Below, piece by piece: positions 1 to 6,082 of a DNA stretch of 6,082 bases. The translations under genes were made by a program, and so were the position numbers. The DNA is from JBNKFQ01 sp050289385 (GTDB taxonomy: Bacteria; Pseudomonadota; Gammaproteobacteria; Pseudomonadales; Porticoccaceae). Each line of letters begins with the position of its first letter. Position 1 is the first letter of the stretch. The stretch lies in NCBI GenBank assembly GCA_050289385.1, contig JBNKFQ010000043.1, forward strand, positions 1 through 6,082. The letters are read 5' to 3'. The notes below the pieces were generated by a model. The model saw only the letters and a list, made by a program, of their open reading frames with translations, made no database searches and was not told the origin of the DNA.

Positions 1-778
1 TCCGGTAGGCGATTTCTTCGGGACAAGCCACTTTCAACCCCTGTCGATGCTCAAGAGTGGCTATAAATTTACTGGCGTCCAGCAACGATTCATGGGTGCC
101 CGTATCCAGCCAAGCATAGCCTCTGCCCATGACTTCAACGGAAAGATTGCCTCGCTCCAGATAAATACGATTGATATCAGTGATTTCCAATTCGCCGCGA
201 GGGGAAGGCTTAAGTTCCTTGGCCAAATCCACTACTTGTTGATCATAAAAGTAAAGTCCGGTTACCGCGTAACTGGATTTAGGCTCTTTGGGCTTTTCTT
301 CAAGGCTCAATACCGTCCCTTCACTATCGAACTCTACAACACCATAGCGCTCAGGGTCGTGAACATGGTAAGCAAAGACACTAGCTCCATTTTCCCTCTG
401 CATTGCGTTCGACAACAATTCGTGAAAATGGTGGCCGTGGAATATATTGTCCCCCAACACCAACGCAGAGGGATCATTGCCGATGAAATATTCCCCAAGC
501 AGAAAAGCTTGTGCCAGGCCGTCTGGCGATGGTTGCACCGCGTATTGCAGATTGATTCCCCACTGGCTGCCGTCGCCCAGCAGTTGCTCGAAACGCGGTG
601 TGTCCTGAGGCGTGGAAATTACCAGGATATCCCGAACCCCCCCCAACATCAGTGTTGATAAAGGATAGTAGACCATGGGTTTGTCGAAGACCGGTAGCAA
701 CTGTTTGGAAATTGACAGTGTAGCCGGATGTAATCGCGTTCCGGATCCGCCAGCGAGAATGATACCTTTGCGCTTCAT
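1..778 (-). CDS. rmlA: Glucose-1-phosphate thymidylyltransferase, 3' end cut off by window edge
   Basis: Makes dTDP-glucose from glucose 1-phosphate and dTTP in the cytoplasm, the first step of dTDP-L-rhamnose synthesis (also called rfbA). I translated the minus strand from the ATG at 778-776 and found 259 uninterrupted codons. Family landmarks are all present: the nucleotide-binding loop GGSGTRL (residues 10-16), SKQLLPVFDKPM (24-35), QPSPDGLAQA (82-91), the metal-site region LVLGDN with D110, EKP (161-163), GELEITDIN (195-203) and YAWLDTGTH with D225 (221-229). Full-length relatives have about 290 residues, so roughly 30 C-terminal residues lie beyond the left edge. The start codon shares ATGA with the rmlD stop, which fixes the start and suggests translational coupling. 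A run of eight C (minus-strand G) at 637-644 is read through in frame. Identification is secure; only the missing end is unseen. Confidence 0.97.
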   Translation of the reverse strand, partial: MKRKGIILAGGSGTRLHPATLSISKQLLPVFDKPMVYYPLSTLMLGGVRDILVISTPQDTPRFEQLLGDGSQWGINLQYAVQPSPDGLAQAFLLGEYFIGNDPSALVLGDNIFHGHHFHELLSNAMQRENGASVFAYHVHDPERYGVVEFDSEGTVLSLEEKPKEPKSSYAVTGLYFYDQQVVDLAKELKPSPRGELEITDINRIYLERGNLSVEVMGRGYAWLDTGTHESLLDASKFIATLEHRQGLKVACPEEIAYR

Positions 779-1677
779 TTGACTTCCCTATTGATTAATT
801 CATTTACGGTGTGTTTGACAAGAATCCGCCAGTCGGGCAGAGTGACTCCAAAAGCATCATGCAATTTCTGAGTGTCCAGCAGTGAATTGTACGGTCGAGG
901 AGCAGGTACGGGATATTCAGATGCGAGAATGGGCTTCACGCTGTCCGGTTCCGCGCTTAAGGGCGCACCACACGCCAGCGCTTGCGCAATTACTTTTTGA
1001 GCAAAGCCATACCAGCTGGCTTCTCCGGCAGCCGCCAAGTGATAAATCCCTGTGGCATCGGCAAGCGAATCATCGATACTCAACCGATAGAGCACCAGAG
1101 CGGTAATGTCCGCTATCAAATCCGCGCTGGTTGGGGCGCCAATCTGGTCACTCACTACTTTTAACTCGTCTCTTTCTCTGGCGAGCCGGAGCATGGTTTT
1201 GGCGAAGTTGTGGCCCCTGGCCGCGTAAACCCAGCAGGTGCGGAAAATGAGGTGGCGGCAGCCAGTGGACTGAATGGCCAACTCGCCTTCCCATTTACTT
1301 TTCCCATAGACACTTTGAGGATTACAGTTGTCGCCTTCCCTATAAAAACCCTGTTTTTGACCGTCAAAGACATAGTCCGTGGAGTAGTGCACCAGCAAAC
1401 TGTTTAAGCGCTCGGTTTCTTCAGCCAACGCTCCGACGGCTTCAGCATTGATCCGATACGTCCTCTCCGGTTCGGATTCGGCTTTATCCACGGCAGTGTA
1501 GGCGGCCGCATTGACGATTATATCGGGCGCCTGGTTTTGCACTGTCCGCCGTAACTCGTCGATATTCTCCAAATTCGCCCGAGTGCGATCCATTGCCACA
1601 AGCTCTCCCAACGGTGACAACGAACGCTGCAGTTCCCAGCCGACCTGGCCTTTTGCGCCTAATAACAGCATTTTCAT
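775..1677 (-). CDS. rmlD: dTDP-4-dehydrorhamnose reductase
   Basis: Reduces dTDP-4-dehydro-L-rhamnose to dTDP-L-rhamnose with NAD(P)H, the last step of the pathway (also rfbD). The 300-residue length is normal for this short-chain dehydrogenase family. Visible landmarks are the Rossmann loop GAKGQVG (residues 7-13), VNAAAYTAVDKAE (55-67), the strand STDYVFDG (99-106), and the catalytic YGKSK with Y124 and K128. RTCWVY (146-151) and QIGAPTSADLIAD (178-190) are also typical of RmlD. The start is the ATG at 1677, which overlaps the rmlB stop as ATGA; a second ATG two codons later is possible, but the overlap and family alignment favour the first. The stop (775-777) overlaps the rmlA start in the same way. 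No defect is seen. Confidence 0.97.
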   Translation of the reverse strand: MKMLLLGAKGQVGWELQRSLSPLGELVAMDRTRANLENIDELRRTVQNQAPDIIVNAAAYTAVDKAESEPERTYRINAEAVGALAEETERLNSLLVHYSTDYVFDGQKQGFYREGDNCNPQSVYGKSKWEGELAIQSTGCRHLIFRTCWVYAARGHNFAKTMLRLARERDELKVVSDQIGAPTSADLIADITALVLYRLSIDDSLADATGIYHLAAAGEASWYGFAQKVIAQALACGAPLSAEPDSVKPILASEYPVPAPRPYNSLLDTQKLHDAFGVTLPDWRILVKHTVNELINREVK

Positions 1678-2735
1678 GCGTATTGCTTCTCGACCCAGTT
1701 GCGGTATTCACCGCTGGTAATATTGCCTACCCATTCCTGGTGGTCCAAATACCACTGTACGGTTTTACGAATTCCTGTCGCGAAAGTTTCCGCCGGTTTC
1801 CAGTTCAGTTCCTGTTCGATTTTGGTGGCATTGATAGCGTAGCGTCGGTCGTGGCCGAGGCGGTCTTTTACGAAGGTAATAAGATCCCGGTAGCTGGCGC
1901 CCGAATCAGGTAACGGGCGGAGCTGGCCCAGGATATCGCAGATTGTGTGAACAATCTGCAGGTTGGTTTTCTCGTTGAGTCCGCCGACATTATAAACTTC
2001 ACCCGGGGCACCAGCTTCCAGAACGCACCTGATGGCGGCACAGTGATCTCCCACATAGAGCCAGTCGCGAATCTGCTGGCCGTCCCCATAGATCGGCAGA
2101 GGTTTGCCGTTCAGCGCATTGTGTATTACCAGGGGGATCAGTTTTTCCGGGAACTGGTACGGACCATAGTTATTGGAGCAATTAGTAGTCAGTACCGGTA
2201 ATCCGTAAGTGTGGTGGTAAGCCCGAACCAAGTGATCGGACGACGCCTTACTCGCGCTGTATGGGCTATTGGGTTGGTATGGGTTGATTTCGGCGAAAGC
2301 GGGGGCATCCGGCTGAAGTGTACCGTAGACTTCATCGGTGGAAACATGGAGAAACCGGAACGCTTCTTTTGGGCCGGCTGGGAGCTCGCCCCAATATCTC
2401 CGAACTGCCTCCAGCAAACGGAAGGTTCCAACCACGTTGGTTTGAACGAAGGCTTCGGGGCCCAGTATGGACCGGTCAACGTGGGATTCAGCGGCGAAAT
2501 TTACGACCGCCCGGGGGGCGTACTGGGTCAGGATACCATTTATCAGTTCATCGTCTCCAATATCGCCATTGATGAAAATATGACGATCGTTTTGCTGCAA
2601 GGATTTGAGGTTTTCCAGATTACCCGCGTATGTGAGCTTATCGAGATTGATGACAGTTCCCTGGTTTTGCTGAAACCAGTCGATAACAAAATTTGAACCG
2701 ATAAAACCGGCGCCACCGGTAACCAAAATACTCAT
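1674..2735 (-). CDS. rmlB: dTDP-glucose 4,6-dehydratase
   Basis: Converts dTDP-D-glucose to dTDP-4-keto-6-deoxy-D-glucose using tightly bound NAD+, the second step toward dTDP-L-rhamnose (also rfbB). The 353 residues match the usual length. Seen in order: the NAD-binding loop TGGAGFIGSN (6-15), DKLTYAGNL (32-40), FAAESHVDRS (80-89), the catalytic STDEVYG with T133, D134 and E135, and YSASK with Y159 and K163. NCSNNYGPYQFPEKLIP (185-201) and YGDGQQIRDWLYV (216-228) are the dTDP-sugar binding stretches of this subfamily; together with the STDE triad they separate RmlB from UDP-galactose epimerases. It starts 19 bases after the upstream glycosyltransferase stop, with only a weak purine-rich AGAGAA upstream, and its stop overlaps the rmlD start by four bases. 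It appears intact. Confidence 0.98.
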   Translation of the reverse strand: MSILVTGGAGFIGSNFVIDWFQQNQGTVINLDKLTYAGNLENLKSLQQNDRHIFINGDIGDDELINGILTQYAPRAVVNFAAESHVDRSILGPEAFVQTNVVGTFRLLEAVRRYWGELPAGPKEAFRFLHVSTDEVYGTLQPDAPAFAEINPYQPNSPYSASKASSDHLVRAYHHTYGLPVLTTNCSNNYGPYQFPEKLIPLVIHNALNGKPLPIYGDGQQIRDWLYVGDHCAAIRCVLEAGAPGEVYNVGGLNEKTNLQIVHTICDILGQLRPLPDSGASYRDLITFVKDRLGHDRRYAINATKIEQELNWKPAETFATGIRKTVQWYLDHQEWVGNITSGEYRNWVEKQYA

Positions 2736-2754
2736 ATATCAATCAATTCTCTAT

Positions 2755-3726
2755 CTATAGTTTTTTAAATACTGTAGCCGCAACCAAGCCAATATTGTCC
2801 AACCATGTCTGCCGATAAACCCCGGACCTCCGGACACCCGAAAGTCTGGAGATTAAACTGCCGCCACGTGCCCGGCAGAATTCGTCGAGAATCCACCGAT
2901 TACCCTCTGTCAAAAGGTGACGGCTTGATTGCAGGGCTTGTGTGTGTTGGTCTATCCAATCGCTCAGCCTGTTCCGCAACAACATCCGAAGCCTGAGCAA
3001 CCTGGAGGAATCGCTTAGGTTAGACCCGATCAGATTGCTGCCATGCTGGCGATAGCGAAGTGAAGGGTGCGGATCGTAGAAAACGGATCCCCCCGCCCCG
3101 GCTATAAGCGTATAAGTCCACCAGTCGTGGCAGGCTACATCGATTTCACCGACAGACCGCATCAGGTCTCGAGCAAGTCTGTTCATCACCATGGTATTGC
3201 CTCCGCCAATATTCTGAACCAAAGCATTGGCAAAGCTCGGTTTCTTCCTGTACAAGGGGGAGAGCCCGATCTCCCGACCGCGCTCATCGATCAGTTGGGT
3301 CCGGGAACAATACAGAGATGGGAGGGTTTTGGGGACTTGACTTAGCGTATTCAGTGCACGACCAAGCTTGTCCGCTTCCCAGATATCATCCTGGTCGGCA
3401 AACGCATAGTAGTCCGCTACGATAGCCGGGTTTACGAGCAGGGAAAGGAAATTGGCGATAAAGCCTTTTGCCAGCCCTTTGAGAATTTTTAACCGGTCTT
3501 CACCCCAATTGGATTGTCGATCCTCAAGAATGGCAAGTGTACTGTCTTTGGAACCGTCGTCAGACGCCCACACCACCCAATTGGTGTGTAATTGCTTTTC
3601 AATGGAATCCAGTTGTTCATCCAGGAATCGCGCACCATTCCATGTACATAACAGTATGGCTACCTTTTCGTTTTGCGCGCAGATTGTCCTGTCAGGAGCC
3701 TGATCTGGGGATGTAGCCATTTCCAT
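2755..3726 (-). CDS. Family 2 glycosyltransferase, rhamnosyltransferase-like
   Basis: Probable cytoplasmic inverting glycosyltransferase (GT-A fold, GT2) that adds a sugar to a growing surface polysaccharide. Numbered from the ATG at 3726 (323 residues): a short leader, then the nucleotide-sugar entry motif VAILLCTWNGARFLDEQLDS (22-41), SDDGSKD (55-61), the metal-binding DQDDIW (111-116), GGGNTMVMNR (174-183), HDWW (200-203) and YRQHGSNLIG (225-234). This pattern occurs in rhamnosyltransferase-like GT2 proteins, and the adjacent rml genes fit dTDP-rhamnose as donor; that is inference, and the acceptor is unknown. No membrane segment is evident. The frame stays open upstream to a GTG at 3795, but that stretch has no Shine-Dalgarno and lies before the conserved domain; the chosen ATG has ACAGG about 10 bases upstream. 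The 112 bases between it and the regulator contain no gene and no convincing promoter or terminator. Confidence 0.88.
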   Translation of the reverse strand: MEMATSPDQAPDRTICAQNEKVAILLCTWNGARFLDEQLDSIEKQLHTNWVVWASDDGSKDSTLAILEDRQSNWGEDRLKILKGLAKGFIANFLSLLVNPAIVADYYAFADQDDIWEADKLGRALNTLSQVPKTLPSLYCSRTQLIDERGREIGLSPLYRKKPSFANALVQNIGGGNTMVMNRLARDLMRSVGEIDVACHDWWTYTLIAGAGGSVFYDPHPSLRYRQHGSNLIGSNLSDSSRLLRLRMLLRNRLSDWIDQHTQALQSSRHLLTEGNRWILDEFCRARGGSLISRLSGVRRSGVYRQTWLDNIGLVAATVFKKL

Positions 3727-3838
3727 GTTCAACAAACCTGTTAATTTTTGAATCTGCCAGGGATTTCCTACGTCCCTACTACACCCGGGATACACAAACC
3801 AATGCGCGTGAGTTCAGTGTTGTGATTTCCGTTTAAAA

Positions 3839-4183
3839 TCATGCTTGCTTATTCTCCTGAACTTCCAGTCTCAGTTCTTCGATCTCCTGCTTCAACGCAT
3901 CGTACTCGGCGCGTTTCCTGGCCAGGAATCTCGCGGCAACCTCGGTTTTCTCCACTATACCCTTGGGGGTCAGCAGGTACATGTAACCCAGTTTATGTTG
4001 CGAACGGGAAAAATTACCCGCCTTGATATGCCCCACTTCTATCAGGGCTTTGAGGCAGTAGTTCACTTTTCCCAGGCTCAGTCCCAGTTCTTTTGCAATT
4101 TCCCTCTGGGAAATGTCAGGCCGCTGGTGCAGCAGCCTGAGCAAACGAAAACGGACAGCGTCCTCTATCATCCTTTCTGTCAT
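3839..4183 (-). CDS. MarR-type EPS-associated transcriptional regulator
   Basis: Small DNA-binding regulator of 114 residues, matching the MarR-like winged-helix family found beside exopolysaccharide loci. The N-terminal half is a winged helix: FRLLRLLHQRPDISQREIA (12-30), then the recognition region KELGLSLGKVNYCLKALIEV (31-50). The wing runs through about residues 54-73 (NFSRSQHKLGYMYLLTPKG). The tail from about residue 84 is a charged, heptad-like helix (RKRAEYDALKQEIEELRLEVQ) likely to dimerise. The frame is open further upstream to 4609, but that part lies opposite a uvrA fragment and the operators and has no homology to the family. ATG 4183 is preferred; ATG 4171, directly preceded by AGAAAGG, is an alternative that loses four residues. 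It is codirectional with the polysaccharide genes, and paired palindromes upstream suggest autoregulation. The target genes are inferred. Confidence 0.85.
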   Translation of the reverse strand: MTERMIEDAVRFRLLRLLHQRPDISQREIAKELGLSLGKVNYCLKALIEVGHIKAGNFSRSQHKLGYMYLLTPKGIVEKTEVAARFLARKRAEYDALKQEIEELRLEVQENKQA

Positions 4184-4189
4184 CCGCAG

Positions 4190-4218
4190 ATCATACCTGT
4201 GATCTTCATTATGTTCAA
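4190..4218 (-). promoter_or_regulatory. Candidate sigma-70 promoter of the regulator gene
   Basis: On the minus strand TTGAAC (4218-4213; four of six consensus bases) is separated by exactly 17 bases from TATGAT (4195-4190; five of six). Transcription would then start very near the ATG at 4183, giving a leaderless mRNA or use of the internal ATG at 4171. An alternative -10 is CATAAT at 4213-4208, which would leave a leader of about 20 bases but has no good -35. The -35 box lies inside the proximal palindrome, so a repressor bound there would block RNA polymerase. This is a prediction from consensus matching only. Confidence 0.4.
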
Positions 4219-4227
4219 CGGTTGAAC
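4213..4227. promoter_or_regulatory. Proximal palindromic operator candidate
   Basis: GTTCAAC-G-GTTGAAC is a perfect 7+1+7 inverted repeat located 30 bases upstream of the regulator start. It overlaps the candidate -35 box. The size and symmetry suit a dimeric winged-helix protein, and the position suits autorepression. A near copy lies 43 bp farther upstream. Binding by the adjacent regulator is inferred. Confidence 0.55.
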
Positions 4228-4255
4228 GAAAAAAGATTGTCCTGTTCAAACTTTC

Positions 4256-4270
4256 ATTCAACGATTGAAC
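4256..4270. promoter_or_regulatory. Distal palindromic operator candidate
   Basis: ATTCAACGATTGAAC repeats the proximal palindrome with two changes (first base and second spacer-side base), leaving the inverted pair TTCAA-N3-TTGAA. Its start is 43 bp from that of the proximal site, about four helical turns, so two dimers would sit on the same DNA face. A lone half-site GTTCAAA lies between them at 4244-4250. The recurrence of the motif in such a short space is the main evidence that it is functional. Confidence 0.5.
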
Positions 4271-4315
4271 GTAGTGCTGCTTCTGGAATGAAAAGTCAGC
4301 AATAACCAGGGCAAT

Positions 4316-4699
4316 AGGAAACACAGCATTACCGAGGCCTACGACTACCTGCGGCAGCTCTAGGCCCGGGTGGGGGAACCCCACTGTCCGGATCACGACG
4401 AACCCCTTGCGGCCCAGACCATCAGCCAGATGGTGGACCAGATTCTGACGATGCCGAATGATACTAGAGTGCTCCTGCTGGCTCCAATGATCCGGGGCAG
4501 AAAGGGCGAACACCTGCACATTTTCGAACAGCTCAGGGCCCAGGGCTTTGTCCGCGGCCGGATGGTAGAGCTGGATGAAGTGCCGCCCCTTGAAAAGAAC
4601 CGCAAGCACAACATCGAGGCAGTGGTCGACCGCTTCAAGGCGGAGGAGGATATCGGCCTGCGACTGCCGGAACCGCTGGAAACCGCTCTAAACCTGTGA
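4316..4699 (+). pseudogene. uvrA: Fragment of excinuclease ABC subunit A
   Basis: UvrA is the ATP-dependent damage-recognition subunit of nucleotide excision repair, normally about 940 residues. Only a piece corresponding to roughly residues 110-205 is present. Frame +4331 reads TEAYDYLRQL, a TAG at 4361-4363 where UvrA has an aromatic residue, then ARVGEPHCPDHDEPLAAQT (4364-4420). It continues through QMVDQI, LLLAP, RKGEHLHIFEQLRAQGFVR and LDEVPPLEKNRKH to VVDRFK and ETALNL, ending at TGA 4697-4699. About four residues of the usual IDGEV stretch are missing near 4560. The Walker A region, both signature motifs and all of the C-terminal half are absent, so it cannot function; an intact uvrA presumably lies elsewhere. 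The left limit is approximate because similarity fades around 4316-4330. It points away from the polysaccharide operon and is followed by the transposase remnant. Confidence 0.88.
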
Positions 4700-4842
4700 T
4701 GAGAACCTGCAGGCGAATTTGGCGACATTTTTAGGACAATGTGTTTTTTATGACCTGTTACTAAGGCGCTATGACTGGGAGTAGTTGCTGTCGGAGTCAG
4801 ATATTTGGCATTTTATCGCCACCAACGCCTCGCCGGCGTGCG

Positions 4843-5743
4843 CCTTCTAGTATGAAGGAAGGTGTTTCCTAAACCTACAAAAAATTCGACGGTTACGCAC
4901 CGATGGCCGCTTATCTGGGGCAGGAAGGATACTGCGTGGGGTTTGAGTTGCGCGAGGGGAAGCAACATTGCAAAAGTGTACCCCGGCTTTTTTGTTTGAG
5001 GTATTGGAGCGTGCCTCTCGCTTGACGAACAAGCCGATATTATTGCGTCTTGACGGCGGTAACGATGCGATCGAAAACGTAGATACAGTACTGGAGTTCA
5101 ACGAAACTCTCCCGAAAGCGGCAATAGATTTTATCATCAAGTGGAATCCACGAAAAAAGGAGACCGACCACTGGCTGACGATAGCTGAAAAACAGGCACT
5201 GTGGACAATCCCCAGGCCGGGAAAACGAGTCGGGATATTTTCCGTCATGGTGGAGCGTCACTGGAAAGGGTATGACTATAAGATCCGCCGTGTTATGCGG
5301 GTGGTGGAACGTACCATCGACAAACAGGGCCAATGCCTGGTGATTCCGGAGATAGAAGTAGAGGGTTGGTGGACCAGTCTATGGGACAGTCCTGAAGACA
5401 TTATTGATATTTATGCGGATCATGGGACTTCGGAATAATTCCACTGTGAATTTAAAACAGATATGGATATTGAACGGTTACCTTCAGGAAATTTTGAGAC
5501 TAACGCGCTGATATTGGCCTGCTCTGTGTTGGTTTACAATATGTTGCGTTATCTGGGCCAGAATGGATTGACCGGCCCTGATGCGCCCCTATGGCATAAA
5601 GCTAAACGTCGTCGCATTAAACAACAGTGATGCAAGAGTTGATCTATTTGGCGGGAAAATTTATTGAAACCGGTCGTCGATTAAAGGTCAAGTTTGGAAA
5701 ATATTGTCAGGTAAAAAGACATTTTTTCTCGGCTCTACAATAG
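4843..5743 (+). pseudogene. Decayed IS1380-family transposase
   Basis: Remnant of a DDE transposase of an IS1380-like insertion sequence. Joining three frames gives a protein like the family's middle and C-terminal parts: MKEGVS, stop, TYKKFDGYAPMAAYLGQEGY and FELREGKQHC in the first frame; then QKCTPAFLFEVLERA, LLRLDGGNDAIENVD, DFIIKWNPRK, RRVMRVVERTID, PEIEVEGWWTSL and YADHGTSE in the second. After a stop the same frame goes on with FHCEFKTDMDIERLPSG and LGQNGLTGPDAP, and a third frame with VMQELIYLAGKFIETGRRLK. Lesions are a TAA at 4870-4872, a one-base loss near 4968, a TAA at 5436-5438 where relatives have Gln (CAA to TAA fits), and a frameshift near 5620-5627. The catalytic Asp of RLDGG and the Glu region near HGTSE remain, but the N-terminal part with the first catalytic Asp is gone. 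The 5' limit is approximate and no terminal inverted repeats were identified. Bases 4968-5438 alone form an open frame but are not an intact gene. Confidence 0.9.
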
Positions 5744-5749
5744 GTTGGC

Positions 5750-5965
5750 ATATAGCTGAAGCCAGCCTGGCACCGACAGTAAAAAACAGCAAAATTTTTT
5801 AGCGGTTTTTCAAATCGCCGGGGAAGGTATGTGTTGAATTTGCATAAACGGGCAAATAATGTTCAATTTTTTGATGGAGGTCTAGGGAATATTTTTATTT
5901 TCAATGACACTGTTTATATAAACAGTGTCATTGAAATTTAAAAAACTTTCCCATATATAGCTGAA
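5750..5965 (+). repeat. 11-bp direct repeat pair (5750-5760 and 5955-5965)
   Basis: ATATAGCTGAA occurs at 5750-5760, just after the transposase remnant, and again at 5955-5965, just after the long palindrome. The pair brackets a 194-bp AT-rich stretch. It could be a duplicated target site or a trace of an imperfect duplication. The A/T-rich composition makes a chance match less surprising than its length suggests. Confidence 0.4.
5899..5936. repeat. Perfect 38-bp palindrome
   Basis: TTTCAATGACACTGTTTAT is followed immediately by its exact reverse complement, with no spacer. Imperfect pairing continues outward: GGGAA at 5885 faces TTTCCC ending at 5952, with A/T-rich arms between, giving a near-palindrome of about 68 bp. 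Neither strand has a GC-rich stem followed by a T tract, so it does not look like a Rho-independent terminator. Possibilities are two abutting inverted ends of a small mobile element, a protein-binding site or a cruciform-forming sequence; the sequence does not decide among them. Confidence 0.9.
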
Positions 5966-6082
5966 ATCAAAATCTCGGATTCAGGAGGGAGACAGCCTGA
6001 ATGGAGTGTCCCTTGATAAACTCTGGCTTGGCGTTGAATTCAGACTGTTGGGGTTCTTAAACGAGAACAGGCGGGACGAAGC

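Larger units (their letters stand above)
5744..6082. other. AT-rich region without recognisable gene
   Basis: These 339 bases follow the transposase remnant. I see no recognisable protein or RNA gene. Contents are a GCCAG-C-CTGGC inverted repeat (5761-5771), A and T runs around 5781-5815, the 38-bp palindrome (5899-5936) and an 11-bp direct repeat flanking it. Near the right edge ATTCAGG (5979-5985) pairs with CCTGAAT (5996-6002) around a purine-rich AGGAGGGAG resembling a ribosome binding site. Beyond it a GTG at 6006 opens a frame that stays open to the window end (VSLDKLWLGVEFRLLGFLNE...), while the ATG at 6001 gives only 19 codons. Either could be chance. Confidence 0.6.

Noticed and set aside
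47..658. Plus-strand open frame of 203 codons
   Set aside because: Lies wholly opposite rmlA, whose conserved motifs are unbroken on the minus strand; its translation has no recognisable features.
2211..2696. Plus-strand open frame of 161 codons
   Set aside because: Antisense to the N-terminal half of rmlB and explained by that gene's codon pattern.
3727..3795. GTG start of the glycosyltransferase at 3795
   Set aside because: No ribosome binding site, and the added 23 residues precede the conserved domain without any family similarity; the ATG at 3726 is better placed.
4184..4609. N-terminal extension of the regulator frame to 256 codons
   Set aside because: It runs opposite the uvrA fragment and through the operators, and relatives of the regulator are only about 110-120 residues long.
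4393..4728. Minus-strand open frame of 111 codons
   Set aside because: It is the shadow of the uvrA fragment and has a low-complexity Ser/Arg-rich translation.
4968..5438. Intact 156-codon gene
   Set aside because: Similarity to IS1380-family transposases continues on both sides in other frames or past a stop, so it is the middle of a broken gene.
5899..5936. Rho-independent terminator
   Set aside because: The stem is not GC-rich and neither strand has a T run directly after it.
1..6082. CRISPR array, tRNA or rRNA gene, RfaH ops element
   Set aside because: I looked for regularly spaced repeats, tRNA-like arms and the GGCGGTAGC-type ops motif upstream of the operon and found none.

Overview
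The window looks like bacterial chromosome, most likely from a gammaproteobacterium. The inferred RmlA protein is close to the enterobacterial/pseudomonad form along its whole visible length, and the UvrA and transposase remnants also resemble proteobacterial relatives. I cannot name the genus from the sequence alone.

Left two thirds (1-4183, all minus strand): a surface-polysaccharide locus. In transcription order it holds a small MarR-type regulator of the exopolysaccharide-associated family (4183-3839), a family 2 glycosyltransferase (3726-2755), and the dTDP-L-rhamnose genes rmlB (2735-1674), rmlD (1677-775) and rmlA (778 to beyond the left edge). rmlB/rmlD and rmlD/rmlA each overlap by the four bases ATGA, and rmlB starts 19 bases after the glycosyltransferase stop, so these four genes look like one operon. 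RmlA makes dTDP-glucose, RmlB dehydrates it, and RmlD does the final reduction to dTDP-L-rhamnose. The epimerase gene rmlC is not in the window and may lie just past the left edge. The glycosyltransferase resembles rhamnosyltransferases and is a likely consumer of the sugar, but its acceptor cannot be read from the sequence.

Control region (4184-4275): the regulator is preceded by two near-identical palindromes of the form (G/A)TTCAAC-N-(G/A)TTGAAC, whose starts are 43 bp apart. The proximal one overlaps a plausible -35 box, which suggests autoregulation.

Right third (about 4316-6082): gene debris. A plus-strand fragment of uvrA (4316-4699) covers only about a tenth of the gene and carries an internal stop and a small deletion. 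After 143 bases in which I recognise nothing (4700-4842) comes a decayed IS1380-family transposase (4843-5743) with two nonsense codons and two frameshifts, missing its N-terminal part. The final 340 bases are AT-rich and hold no recognisable gene, but contain a perfect 38-bp palindrome nested in a longer imperfect one, an 11-bp direct repeat, and a possible gene start at the right edge.

I see no clear sign of an undescribed system. The points most worth a second look are the paired operator, the uvrA/IS1380 debris and the 38-bp palindrome.
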